A DNA stretch of 55,974 nucleotides from an uncultured Campylobacter sp. (lineage in GTDB: Bacteria > Campylobacterota > Campylobacteria > Campylobacterales > Campylobacteraceae): the NCBI RefSeq assembly GCF_938030785.1, contig NZ_CALHIK010000134.1, positions 1 to 55,974 of the forward strand, read 5' to 3'. The translations under genes and the position numbers were made by a program. Under the pieces are notes generated by a model. It worked only from the letters and a program-made list of their open reading frames with translations. It made no database searches and was not told the DNA's origin. Numbering within the stretch: position 1 is the stretch's first letter; each line of letters opens with the position of its first letter. Shown here piece after piece: positions 40,686 to 49,534 of the stretch.

Positions 40686-41843
40686 TTATTTTAAAATTTT
40701 AAACCAGCCGTAGAATTCGTTCGCTTCCAGGTGCGGATCGCCCGCGCGAGATATAAAAAGCGGCTGTAGCGCGGCATTTGCTCTAAAATTTCCCGCGTCC
40801 CTCATCTGCGCGCCGTAAAAAATAAGCGCGTGGCTTGCAAACTGCGCGAACTCGTCAAACGAACTCGCCCCCGCCTCTATCATCGTGATTTTCGCGCCCG
40901 CGGGCAGCGAGCGCGAGACCTCTATCTTGCGCCCTTCGACGCCGAAAAGCGGAATGCTCGCATCAAAATCCGAAAGTGCGCGGCGCGAGTATATCCAAAC
41001 GTCGGGTGCGCGCGGCTTTAGATTTTGCGGCGCGGCACGCACGTCTAGCACCAGCATATCGGCTCTGCCTGCCAAAGTGCTAATTTCGTCAAATTTAGCC
41101 GCACGCACGTCCAGCGTCGGTCTGTCGGCGCGCACGGTTTGTCCGCCCACGCCTACGTAATCGCACACGCCGCGCAGCTCGTGCACGAACGCGCGCTGCT
41201 TCTCGCTGCCGATCCGCCCATGCACCGCGCCGTTTAGCGTGGCGTTGATTTTGATGAAGCAAAAGCCGCTCGCGCGCGCCAGATAAAACGGCTCCGCAAG
41301 CTCTGCTGCCGCGGCACGGCAAACGTCAAATTTCACCTCTATGCCCCCACGGCGTAAAATTTCCGCACCGCCCGCAGCCTGCGCATTCGTATCGCGCGCG
41401 CCGATTACCACGCGCGATAGCCCGAGCTGCGCCAAAAGCTCGGCGCAAGACGGGGTCTTACCGCGGTGCGCGCAGGGCTCGAGCGTGACGTAGGCGCAAG
41501 CGCCGCGCAAAAGCCCGCCGTGTCGGTTTAAGATAAAATCGTAAGTGAAGCTCGGCTGCAAAAGCGCGCTTTTTAGGGCTTCTAGGTTTTGAAATTTAAC
41601 GCCGAATTTGCGGGCGTATTCGCGAGCGAAATCCCGCGCGAAATTTGCGTCCAGATCGCACAGCGCGGCGAAAACGGCGTTTGCCTCGGCGTGTAAAAAT
41701 CCCGCCTTTTTGTGCGCGCCTATGCCTAGAACTCTGCCGCCCTTATCCAGCAGCAGGCAGCCCACGGCGGGGTTTGGTAGCGTCAAGGCCTGATAGCGCC
41801 ACGCAGCCCGCAGCGCCAAATCCATGTAAAATTCGTCGTTCAT
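40686..41843 (-). CDS. ribD: Riboflavin biosynthesis protein RibD (deaminase/reductase)
   Basis: 385 residues, bifunctional. The N-terminal zinc deaminase has H-A-E-A-N near residue 51 and P-C-A-H-R-G-K-T-P-S-C near 125. The C-terminal reductase domain has F-I-K-I-N-A-T-L-N-G and a looser remainder. It carries out the second and third steps of riboflavin synthesis. The reductase half has diverged and is Ala/Arg-rich but unbroken. It stands alone, with 630 bases of repeat-like DNA before its start. Confidence 0.93.
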   Translation of the reverse strand: MNDEFYMDLALRAAWRYQALTLPNPAVGCLLLDKGGRVLGIGAHKKAGFLHAEANAVFAALCDLDANFARDFAREYARKFGVKFQNLEALKSALLQPSFTYDFILNRHGGLLRGACAYVTLEPCAHRGKTPSCAELLAQLGLSRVVIGARDTNAQAAGGAEILRRGGIEVKFDVCRAAAAELAEPFYLARASGFCFIKINATLNGAVHGRIGSEKQRAFVHELRGVCDYVGVGGQTVRADRPTLDVRAAKFDEISTLAGRADMLVLDVRAAPQNLKPRAPDVWIYSRRALSDFDASIPLFGVEGRKIEVSRSLPAGAKITMIEAGASSFDEFAQFASHALIFYGAQMRDAGNFRANAALQPLFISRAGDPHLEANEFYGWFKILK

Positions 41844-42478
41844 AAAAGATCCAAAATTTAAATTGTCCCGCTCCGCCGCGCTTGTTTAGCCGATTTGCGA
41901 TTAAGCCGTGTTTGCAAATAGATACTGGGGCATAATTCGCAATACAGGCGCTGCAAAATTCACGGGCGCAGTATTTGTCGCGGGCGATAAAATCTAAATT
42001 TACGATAAAACGTAAAATTTAGAATTCTACTTTGCAGCAAAAGGTTTGGAATTTTACCGCACCCAAAACGGCGCGTAAATTTTAAATTTAGCCGCTTTCG
42101 GGCGCGACGTAAAATTCCAAAGCAACGCGCAAGCGTCGCGCAAGCGTCGCGCAAAACTTATCTTTTAGCGGCGCAGTGTGAAATTTCAAAGCGCCGCCTA
42201 GTAGCGCGGAAAATTACCTTTTATCGGCGTAACATAAAATTTCAAAACAAGCAAAGCGGCACCGGAATTTTAAAATTCTGCGCCGAGCGCCGCGAGAGAT
42301 CAAGAGTAACAAGGAGCTGCCAAAAGCAATCGGGAGCTGTAAATTTCAAAAGCAATTTTAAAATTTAAACCTCAAAATTCGGAGCTGAAATTTCAAACTC
42401 ATAAATCCCGCGCGGTAAATTTTAAAGCTTCATTCGCAAAATTTCAAATCTGCGCGCTGGGCTTTAAAATCCGCGCCG
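41844..42478. repeat. 635-bp repeat-rich gap between ribD and rimP
   Basis: No gene seen. CGCGCAAGCGT is repeated in tandem from 42126 (two full copies plus a partial third). A longer unit, CTTTTAKCGGCGYARYRTRA followed by AATTTCAAA, occurs twice, from about 42171 and 42219. AAATTT/AATTTTAAA words are dense throughout. The promoter of ribD must lie in the first 100 bases, but I see no perfect -10. Confidence 0.5.
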
Positions 42479-42898
42479 CTACCACTGCACGTAGGTTCGC
42501 GCCTTTTTGATCTCGTCAAGTCGCACGCTTACCTCGCCGCCGTCCGTGCGCAGTCTAAGCACGCCGCCTTCGCAGCCAAGCACCTCGCCGCTTAGCTTCT
42601 GCCCGTCCGTGCGGCTTAGGCGCACCAGCTCGCCCGCGGAGTTTGCGAAATGCTGCGGCTTGCTTAGCTTGCGCTCAAGCCCGGGCGAGCCGACCTCCAG
42701 CGTCCACTCACCCTCAAGCGGCGGCTCCACGTCGTAAATCGGCGAAAGTAGCCGCGATAACCGCTCGCAGTCGTCCAGGCCTACGCCGCCTGCTTTCGTG
42801 ATGCTGATGCGGTAGATCGTCCTGCCGTTTTCGCTCACCGTCTCCACGTCGTAAAGCTGCACGCCGCATTCGCGCGCCAAAGCCTCTAAATCAACCAT
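42479..42898 (-). CDS. rimP: Ribosome maturation factor RimP
   Basis: 139 residues, two-domain RimP: the N-terminal part has L-E-A-L-A-R-E-C-G-V-Q-L-Y-D and a G-L-D-D-C-E-R-L-S-R motif, followed by the L-E-V-G-S-P-G-L-E-R block. It binds immature 30S subunits. The start overlaps the end of rbfA by eight bases. Confidence 0.95.
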   Translation of the reverse strand: MVDLEALARECGVQLYDVETVSENGRTIYRISITKAGGVGLDDCERLSRLLSPIYDVEPPLEGEWTLEVGSPGLERKLSKPQHFANSAGELVRLSRTDGQKLSGEVLGCEGGVLRLRTDGGEVSVRLDEIKKARTYVQW

Positions 42899-43256
42899 TT
42901 TTGCGCAGCTCCTCCTCTATTTTGTCGAAAAGATCGTCCATTTTGTTTTGATACTCCAAGCGGTCGTCAAATTTGAAGTGAAACGCGGGGCAGCGGTACC
43001 AGCCCTCCGCCTCGGCGCAGAAATTTTGCAAATATCTAGCCACGCGGCCGAGCTTTTCGAGCACGAATTCCTGCTCGCGCTCGTCGAAGGCGTTTTTATC
43101 CAGATATACAAACGCGTCGTAGCGCCCGCGCTTGCACTCCACGTCGGTGACGCACAGCCCGCGCAAAAGCTCGTCCTCAAGGCTCGCGAGCGCTTCGGGG
43201 ATGAGCTGCTTTAGCACGCTTTGCGTGCGAAGTCTTCTGAGTTCGATCGGGTTCAT
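42891..43256 (-). CDS. rbfA: 30S ribosome-binding factor RbfA
   Basis: 121 residues, a KH-like cold-adaptation factor for 16S 5'-end maturation. It opens N-P-I-E-L-R-R-L-R-T-Q-S-V-L-K and contains V-T-D-V-E-C-K-R-G-R-Y-D-A. CGAGG lies upstream of the ATG. It is normally next to infB; here about 1 kb of non-coding DNA intervenes, so it may need its own promoter. Confidence 0.93.
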   Translation of the reverse strand: MNPIELRRLRTQSVLKQLIPEALASLEDELLRGLCVTDVECKRGRYDAFVYLDKNAFDEREQEFVLEKLGRVARYLQNFCAEAEGWYRCPAFHFKFDDRLEYQNKMDDLFDKIEEELRKNG

Positions 43257-44308
43257 CTTTACCTCGCTATCTTAAATCGCCGTAGATTATACGGCGTGGA
43301 ATTTTATTGCTCCGCTGCGGAATTTTATCTCGCGTCCGTCTCGCGGCGGCACGGAATTTTATTTCGTTTCGGCGCGGCGACAACGCAGAATTTTATCTCG
43401 CTTCGGCATGGCGACGCGGAATTCTATTTCACTTCAGCGCGGCGAAATATCCGTCCTGCGGCGACGCGGTCTGTTTAAATTTGACGCGGTTTGCGTCGCG
43501 CCAGAGCGTCTATTTAAATTCTGAGCGGTTTACTGCGCGCAGACACTGCGAGCGGCGCCGCACCTTTTAAAATTTCGCTCTTGAATTTTAAAAGGCACAA
43601 GCCCTGCTTTGAAATTTTGCTTTTAAATTTTAGCCCGCGCGCTTCGCGCTTAAATTTAAAACGCAGATCACATATAATTTCATGGCTCGCGTACGAAAGC
43701 TCGTCGCATAGCCACACCGCTACCGCATAAATATTTCCGCGCAAGGCGCAGTTCTATTCTGCGCCGTGCTCTGCTCGCCACGACGCGTTATATTCGCTGC
43801 GCACTGCCTGTCTTGGCGCTGCCCAATAGCACCCGCGCGCCGTTGCGGCTTTATTTTGCGTCGCTTGCACAGCGCTATCCTCCGCGTCGCTGTTTTGCCG
43901 CACACTGCGCCGCTTCGAAATTTATCTTAAATTTTAAAAACGCTTCGATGCTACACGAAAGCTAAATTTTACCGCTTTAAAATTTCAACTTTGCGATTAA
44001 ATTTAAAAATTTAAGTCGCATGGAAAATCCGCGATCAGCAAGCGGCGTAAATTTAAAATTTGATCGCAAAGCCGCGCTGCAAGAAAAATCTAAAACATTA
44101 AAATTTTAAAATTGACGCTATGCGGCAAAGCCTCGCGCAGAAACCGACAAAATTTAAAGCCTTGCTCACGCGCTCCGTCGCTAAATTTAAAAAGCGAAAT
44201 TTTACGCCCAAATTCTGCGAGCATAAAATTTCAAAGCGCGATCGAAGCTTAAAATTTAGCCGCAAGCCGTGCAAACGAAGCGAATGCCCACGCGGAATTC
44301 CGCGAGCA
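43257..44308. repeat. 1.05-kb repeat-filled insertion between infB and rbfA
   Basis: No supported gene. GGAATTTTAT-type words followed by CGCTTCGGCGCGGCGAC-like filler start at 43298, 43319, 43353, 43387 and 43418 (spacing 21-34 bases). A second cluster of AAATTT words occurs at 44149-44256. Open frames here translate into K-F or F-Y repeats that follow the DNA repeat, with no ribosome site. In C. jejuni, as I recall, infB and rbfA are directly adjacent. Confidence 0.6.
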
Positions 44309-47014
44309 TTAGTCGATCGTAGCCTGCTCCTCTTTTTGCTTGTAGCTTTCGATGAAATCGCCCACGCGCATATCATCGTAGCCCTCGATGCCTACGCCGC
44401 ACTCGAAGCCCTTGGCGACCTCTTTGGCGTCGTCTTTGAAGCGCTTGAGCGAGCTGACATTGCCTTCGAAAACGATGACTCCCTCTCTGATGACACGGAT
44501 CTTTGCGCCGCGAGCGATAAGGCCGTCGGTAACCATACAGCCCGCGATCTGCCCGATCTTAGGCACGTTGATGACCTGGCGGATCTCGGCTTGACCCAAG
44601 GCCTCCTCGCTGATGATCGGGCTCATAAGGCCGCTCAAAAGCGCCTTGATATCGTCGATTAGATTATAAATGACGTTGTAGGTCTTAATCTGCGCGCCGC
44701 GCTCTTTGGCAAGCTCTTTGATCTCGCCCGTAGGACGGACGTTGAAGCCCAAGATCACGCAGTTTTCGCTGGCGCTTGCCAAGGCGATGTCGTTTTGCGT
44801 GATACCGCCGATGCCGCTGTGGATGATATCGACCTTGACTTCGTCGTTGCGGAGCTTCTCAAGGCTTGCTTTGATAGCTTCCAGCGAGCCTGCGACGTCG
44901 GCCTTGACAATCACAGGAAGGCTTTTTAGCGAGCCCTCGGCGATCTTGGCGCTTAGCTCGTCAATGGTGACCTTGGTCGATTTGCTAAGCTCTTTTTGGC
45001 GCTGATGCTCGTAAATTTTGCTCGCATACTCGCGCGCTTCCTTATCGCTTGAAACGCCGATCAGCGTCTCGCCCGCGCCCGGAACCTCGCTAAGGCCTAT
45101 GATGACGCCGCATTCGCCCGGCAAAATTTGCTTTAGCGCCCTACCCTTATCGTCGCTAAGCGCACGCACCTTGCCGTATGCGATGCCCGCTACGACGGTG
45201 TCTCCGACATGCAGGGTGCCGTTTTGCACGATGACGGTAGCAACCGCGCCGCGCCCTTTTTGCAGGGAGCTTTCGATGATGGTTGCCTTAGCCTGCTTGC
45301 TAGGATCGGCTTTAAGTTCCAAAAGATCGGCTTGCAAAAGCACGATCTCTAATAAATTTTCAATTCCGTCGCCAGTTTTTGCGGAGATCGGCACGAACTC
45401 ATAGCTGCCGCCCCACTCGGTAGGCATGATGTCAAGCTCTGCAAGCCCCGTTTTTACGAGATCGGGATTTGCGGAGGGTTTGTCCATTTTATTTATCGCG
45501 ATGATGATGGGCACGTTTGCAGCCTTGGCGTGAGCTATGGCCTCTTTGGTTTGAGGCTTGACGCCGTCGTCTGCAGCCACTACGATGATTACGATATCGG
45601 TAACCTCGGCTCCGCGCGCGCGCATCGAAGTAAAGGCCTCATGGCCCGGAGTGTCGATGAAGGTGATCTTCCTGCCGTTTTTCTCGACCATATACGCGCC
45701 TACGTGCTGCGTGATACCGCCCGCTTCGCCGCTTGCGACGCGAGAGTTTCGGATGTAATCGAGCAGGCTCGTTTTGCCGTGATCGACGTGCCCCATAATG
45801 GTAATAACCGGCGCTCTGGCGATTAAATTTTCTTCACCTTCACTATCCTCGTAAGCTTTGATGTAGTCAAACTCCTGCGCCTCATCGACGATATTTACCT
45901 CGATGCCAAACTCGCTTGCTAAAATTTCTATCGCGTCCTCGTCCAAAAAGTCGTTTTTCGTAGTCATCATCCCAAGCGCAAATAGCTTGCCGATGATCTC
46001 GCTAGGCTGCTTTTTGATCTTGTCGGCAAACTCGTAAACGCGGATCTCTTTCGGGATATTTACCGAGCTCACGCTTTCGCTATCGCGCTCGCGAGGGGCT
46101 TTTTTATGCTTTTTGCGACCGCCGCGACTTATGCCACCCTCGCCGCCGAACATCTGACTCTGAGAGGTTCGGTAGATATTGGGCTGGTTTTTATTTTTAG
46201 TGCGGTTTTCGGTCTGGATCGGTTTGACGGTGAAATCTGGCATTACCACGACGTCCTCGTCCTCGATGACGATATCGGCCATCTCATGATCTGGGATAAT
46301 GTCGATTTTAAGGGCGTCCTCTTTTTTGGCAGCGGGAGCTTTTTTCTTTTCGATCTTTTTCTTTTTCAAATTTAGTTCGGCGTTTGAAAAGATCGCCTCC
46401 AAGCTCGCGCTCATCTTTTCGCGCCTAGGCTCGATTCTTTCTTGTGTCGGAGTTTGAACTTCTTTCTTCTTTTTGACAATGACTAGACCGCGGCGCTTTT
46501 GCAAGCTCTCGCTAGCGATGCTATCGCCGCTGTTTATCTGCACCGGAGCAGGCTTTGAAGCGGTATTTTGCTTCTCCTCTTTATCCTGCGCAGCGGAGGA
46601 AATTTCTTCTTTTTGATTTTGGGCTTTTTCGGTTTTCGCCTCGGGCTCTTGCGTCCGCGCTTTTTCATCGCTAGGCTCTTTGGCGCTCTGTGCGGGCTCT
46701 TTGGATTCGGAAGCTTTTAAGCTTTCCGCCTTTTTAGGGCTCTCTTTTTTAGCGGTTTTTTTAGTTTCGCTATGTTTTTTGGCGGGCTTACTCTCGTCTT
46801 CTTGCGCTTTTTCGGAGCTTTTCTTTGCGGGCTTTGACTTCTTCCCCGGCAAAATTCCCGTCTGGATATAATTGTAAATAGCGGTAGCTTCTTCCTCGCT
46901 TACTTTATTCGACGCGGTTTTTACCTTTTTAAAGCCCATCTCCTGCGCTTTTTCGATTATCTCTTTGCTTGCGTATCCAAGCTCGTCCGCGATATCTTTA
47001 ATCAGAACACCCAT
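44309..47014 (-). CDS. infB: Translation initiation factor IF-2
   Basis: 901 residues. N-terminal IF2_N module (V-L-I-K-D-I-A-D-E-L-G-Y), a long Lys/Glu/Ala-rich disordered region (about 50-320), then the GTPase domain with I-M-G-H-V-D-H-G-K-T-S-L, D-T-P-G-H-E and N-K-M-D, and C-terminal domains that bind fMet-tRNA. AAGGAGAGGG lies upstream of the ATG. The start overlaps the ylxR end by 17 bases. Confidence 0.98.
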   Translation of the reverse strand: MGVLIKDIADELGYASKEIIEKAQEMGFKKVKTASNKVSEEEATAIYNYIQTGILPGKKSKPAKKSSEKAQEDESKPAKKHSETKKTAKKESPKKAESLKASESKEPAQSAKEPSDEKARTQEPEAKTEKAQNQKEEISSAAQDKEEKQNTASKPAPVQINSGDSIASESLQKRRGLVIVKKKKEVQTPTQERIEPRREKMSASLEAIFSNAELNLKKKKIEKKKAPAAKKEDALKIDIIPDHEMADIVIEDEDVVVMPDFTVKPIQTENRTKNKNQPNIYRTSQSQMFGGEGGISRGGRKKHKKAPRERDSESVSSVNIPKEIRVYEFADKIKKQPSEIIGKLFALGMMTTKNDFLDEDAIEILASEFGIEVNIVDEAQEFDYIKAYEDSEGEENLIARAPVITIMGHVDHGKTSLLDYIRNSRVASGEAGGITQHVGAYMVEKNGRKITFIDTPGHEAFTSMRARGAEVTDIVIIVVAADDGVKPQTKEAIAHAKAANVPIIIAINKMDKPSANPDLVKTGLAELDIMPTEWGGSYEFVPISAKTGDGIENLLEIVLLQADLLELKADPSKQAKATIIESSLQKGRGAVATVIVQNGTLHVGDTVVAGIAYGKVRALSDDKGRALKQILPGECGVIIGLSEVPGAGETLIGVSSDKEAREYASKIYEHQRQKELSKSTKVTIDELSAKIAEGSLKSLPVIVKADVAGSLEAIKASLEKLRNDEVKVDIIHSGIGGITQNDIALASASENCVILGFNVRPTGEIKELAKERGAQIKTYNVIYNLIDDIKALLSGLMSPIISEEALGQAEIRQVINVPKIGQIAGCMVTDGLIARGAKIRVIREGVIVFEGNVSSLKRFKDDAKEVAKGFECGVGIEGYDDMRVGDFIESYKQKEEQATID

Positions 47015-47225
47015 TTAAAACCCTCTCCTTGATATGTCCCAAATCTGCGCTAGACGCAAATTTAGATAGATATTTTGAAATTTTCTCTTTTTGATTTATG
47101 CAACCGTCGCAAATATAAAATTGTCTGTTTGAGCTTATATTTTTAAAATTTTGCAAAAAGGCGTGGAGTTCGCGCTTGGCGAAGCGCCCCTTGCAAATAA
47201 CGCACATCCTAATCGGTTCGCTCAT
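46998..47225 (-). CDS. YlxR/DUF448-family protein
   Basis: 75 residues. It has the R-M-C-V-I-C-K-G-R-F motif and a second C-D-G-C pair. YlxR proteins sit beside infB/nusA widely and are thought to bind RNA or modulate RNase P or transcription. Same position as Cj0135 in C. jejuni, as I recall. It lies between thrB and infB, with a 21-base gap after thrB. Confidence 0.88.
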   Translation of the reverse strand: MSEPIRMCVICKGRFAKRELHAFLQNFKNISSNRQFYICDGCINQKEKISKYLSKFASSADLGHIKERVLNGCSD

Positions 47226-47246
47226 GCGATTATATCTTTATTTTTC

Positions 47247-48128
47247 TTAGTCAATATTAAAGCCGCCATTGTCGATATCTAAAATTTCGACGCGGAAGTT
47301 TTGAAAATTTTCACTAAGGCAGGCTTTAAGCTTCGCGGCGTCGGATATGTAGGCTAAATTTAAAAAGCTTGAGCCGCTGCCGGAGAGCGAGCTCATAAGC
47401 GCGCCGTTATCATAGGCGATCTCACGCACCTTAAAAAGCTGCGGAAGCACGCCCATACGCATCTGCTCATGCATCTTGTCGATACAGGCGTAGCGCAAGC
47501 TGTCGTAGTCGCGCCGCATAAAGCAAGCGGTAAGAAACGCCGCGTGCGAGAGGTTGTTAACGCAATCTTTGATCGAAAAGCTCTTAGGCAGCTTGCCCCG
47601 CGATTCATTCGTAGGCATCGGCGTATCGGGGATAACGACGACGGCTTGCAGGTCTTGCGAAATTTCGCATTTTTGCGTGCGAACCGTCTTACCGTCCACG
47701 ACGCTGCTGACAAAGCCGCCGAGCGTCGCGGGCGCGATATTATCAGGGTGATTTTCATATTCCAGCGCCGTGTTTAAAATTTTAGCGCGATCGATCTCAA
47801 AGCCGCAAACTTTATAAGCACTTGCGATGGCGCCTACAATCACGGCCGAGCTGCTACCCAGCCCGCGCGAAAACGGGATGTTGTTGTGAAAGGCAAATTT
47901 AAAATTTAACTCTTGCCCGCCGCCTAGTTTTCTGTAAATTTCATTGAAAATATTCAAAAAAGCGTTGCCCTTCTTAAGCCACGCTCTGTCGCTGCCCTCG
48001 CCGCTAAGCGATACGCAAAAAAACTTCTGCTCGGTAATCTCTACTTCGTTAAATAGCCCTAGGCTAAGGCCGAGCGCGTCGAAACCAGGGCCTAAATTTG
48101 CGCTCGTCGCAGGAATTCTTATAATCAA
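47247..48128 (-). CDS. thrB: Homoserine kinase
   Basis: 293 residues, GHMP kinase. It phosphorylates homoserine for threonine synthesis. P-A-T-S-A-N-L-G-P-G-F-D and the ATP loop P-F-S-R-G-L-G-S-S-S-A are intact, as is L-S-G-S-G-S-S near the end. The start is a TTG with AGGAG seven bases upstream. It lies eight bases after the tsaB-like gene. Confidence 0.95.
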   Translation of the reverse strand: MIIRIPATSANLGPGFDALGLSLGLFNEVEITEQKFFCVSLSGEGSDRAWLKKGNAFLNIFNEIYRKLGGGQELNFKFAFHNNIPFSRGLGSSSAVIVGAIASAYKVCGFEIDRAKILNTALEYENHPDNIAPATLGGFVSSVVDGKTVRTQKCEISQDLQAVVVIPDTPMPTNESRGKLPKSFSIKDCVNNLSHAAFLTACFMRRDYDSLRYACIDKMHEQMRMGVLPQLFKVREIAYDNGALMSSLSGSGSSFLNLAYISDAAKLKACLSENFQNFRVEILDIDNGGFNID

Positions 48129-48136
48129 ATTTTCTC

Positions 48137-48535
48137 CTAAACCGCTTCTATGATGTAATTTGGAAGTATATCATCGCTTTTATTTAAAACCGATAAATCC
48201 TGCGGCAAAGATAGCGCGGCGGGGGCGCATTTTTTCATCCTGATTTCGCCGCGCTCATAAACGTAGCTGAAGTTTTTATTTGCTCTGATCGGCCCGAAGC
48301 CGCTTAGCTCAAAGCCGCTGATCGCGCGCAGAGGTACATCAAGAGCGATGCTAAGCGTGCGCAAGATCACGTAGCTCACCTTCATACCCATGAAGCTGCC
48401 GGGAGTGTTTGCGTAGATGAGCTCTTTGATTTTATAAGTTTTTAGAATTTCGCTAAATTTGCAGATCAGAAATTCATCGGCTTTTTCGCCTTCGGCGCTT
48501 GCAAATTCCGCTATCTTAGCGCCGTTTTCATACAC
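48137..48535 (-). CDS. tsaB: TsaB-like tRNA threonylcarbamoyladenosine biosynthesis protein
   Basis: 132 residues from the only canonical start, a GTG. It has the TsaB core: I-Y-A-N-T-P-G-S-F-M-G-M-K-V-S, where family members have G-P-G-S-F-T-G-x-R. TsaB holds TsaD in the complex that makes t6A in tRNAs. The frame continues 19 codons upstream with E-I-L-I-A-A-L-S-A-L-C-L-I-G, which fits the first two strands of the fold, but no ATG, GTG or TTG occurs before a stop at 48593-48595. The true start may be an ATT at 48574 or ATC at 48589. It lies between lpxC and thrB, as in C. jejuni. Confidence 0.8.
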   Translation of the reverse strand: MYENGAKIAEFASAEGEKADEFLICKFSEILKTYKIKELIYANTPGSFMGMKVSYVILRTLSIALDVPLRAISGFELSGFGPIRANKNFSYVYERGEIRMKKCAPAALSLPQDLSVLNKSDDILPNYIIEAV

Positions 48536-48599
48536 GCCGATCAGACATAGCGCGCTAAGAGCGGCAATTAAAATTTCAACTTCTTTGATTTTTTAGGCC

Positions 48600-49484
48600 T
48601 TAGGCGAAGACTGTTTGGTATTCGCGTACGATCTCGGCGGTAAGGTCAGCAAGCTCGAAATTTTTAGCGTCAGCCAAAGCTGCTAAAGTTAGTTTATGAT
48701 TTAGATCGTGGCTTCCCGCAAACGCCGTGTAATCGCCCAAAATCGGGGCGCCTACGAGCGCAAGATCGCCGATCGCATCTAAAATTTTATGACGGACGAA
48801 CTCGTTTTCAAAGCGCAAACCCTCTGGATTTAAAATTTTATTCTCGTCTATTACGACGGCATTTTCCAAACTACCGCCTAGAGCTAGCCCCATAGAGCGC
48901 AGCGCCTGCACGTCTTTCAAAAATCCAAACGTTCTGGCACGCGAAATTTCTTTGACATAGGATTTCTTGCTAAATTCAAAAACATAGTGCTGAGTGCCGA
49001 TGAGCGGATGGCTAAATTTAATCGTATAATCAAATTTAGGGCTCTTGCTTGGGCTTAGTCGCACGAGCTTATCGCCCTCTCGAACCTCCACCGCTCGCTT
49101 GATGATGAGAGCTTTTTTATTCGCATCGAGCTCCTTTACGCCGGCTTCGTCCAAAAGCATACAAAAGCTCGCGGAGCTACCGTCCATCACCGGAATTTCA
49201 TTAGCATCGACGATGATGCGGATATTATCGATGCCGTAGCCGTTTATCGCGCTCATTAGGTGCTCGATCGTCGATATATAGCCTTTGTCGTTGCCTACGA
49301 CGGTTGCCATCTGCGTATTTACGACGTTTTTCGGCTCGCCTTTAAAACTAATACCGAGATCGCTTCTGTAAAAGACGATTCCACTACCGGCTTCAAGCGG
49401 CTCCAAAGTCAGCCTAATCGGTTCGCCTTTGTGAAGCCCGATGCCCACGGTATGGACTTTTTTGCCTATCGTTGTCTGTCTCAT
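48600..49484 (-). CDS. lpxC: UDP-3-O-acyl-N-acetylglucosamine deacetylase
   Basis: 294 residues from the ATG at 49484 (M-R-Q-T-T-I-G-K), chosen because GAGGATAAA precedes it and the length equals the family norm; a longer frame adds 10 residues. It catalyses the committed step of lipid A synthesis. Zinc/catalytic landmarks are S-T-I-E-H-L-M-S-A, M-D-G-S-S-A-S-F and H-K-I-L-D-A-I-G-D, with the late S-H-D-L-N-H histidine. It has its own TATAAT box. Confidence 0.97.
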   Translation of the reverse strand: MRQTTIGKKVHTVGIGLHKGEPIRLTLEPLEAGSGIVFYRSDLGISFKGEPKNVVNTQMATVVGNDKGYISTIEHLMSAINGYGIDNIRIIVDANEIPVMDGSSASFCMLLDEAGVKELDANKKALIIKRAVEVREGDKLVRLSPSKSPKFDYTIKFSHPLIGTQHYVFEFSKKSYVKEISRARTFGFLKDVQALRSMGLALGGSLENAVVIDENKILNPEGLRFENEFVRHKILDAIGDLALVGAPILGDYTAFAGSHDLNHKLTLAALADAKNFELADLTAEIVREYQTVFA

Positions 49485-49512
49485 TTTTATCCTCGTTTTC
49501 ATTAATCCGCGC

Positions 49513-49518
49513 ATTATA
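49513..49518 (-). promoter_or_regulatory. -10 box for lpxC
   Basis: Minus-strand TATAAT within GCTATAATG, 29 bases upstream of the ATG, in the short gap after the M23 peptidase gene. It suggests lpxC can be transcribed separately. Confidence 0.6.
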
Positions 49519-49534
49519 GCAAAAATTTTAAAAT

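Noticed and set aside
43221..43570. Two overlapping plus-strand frames of 85-87 codons
   Set aside because: They translate the tandem DNA repeat into F-Y and R-R-H-G runs, have no ribosome site, and two different frames are equally open.
44120..44662. 180-codon plus-strand frame
   Set aside because: Its second half is antisense to infB and its first half follows the AAATTT repeat as K-F units; no ribosome site.
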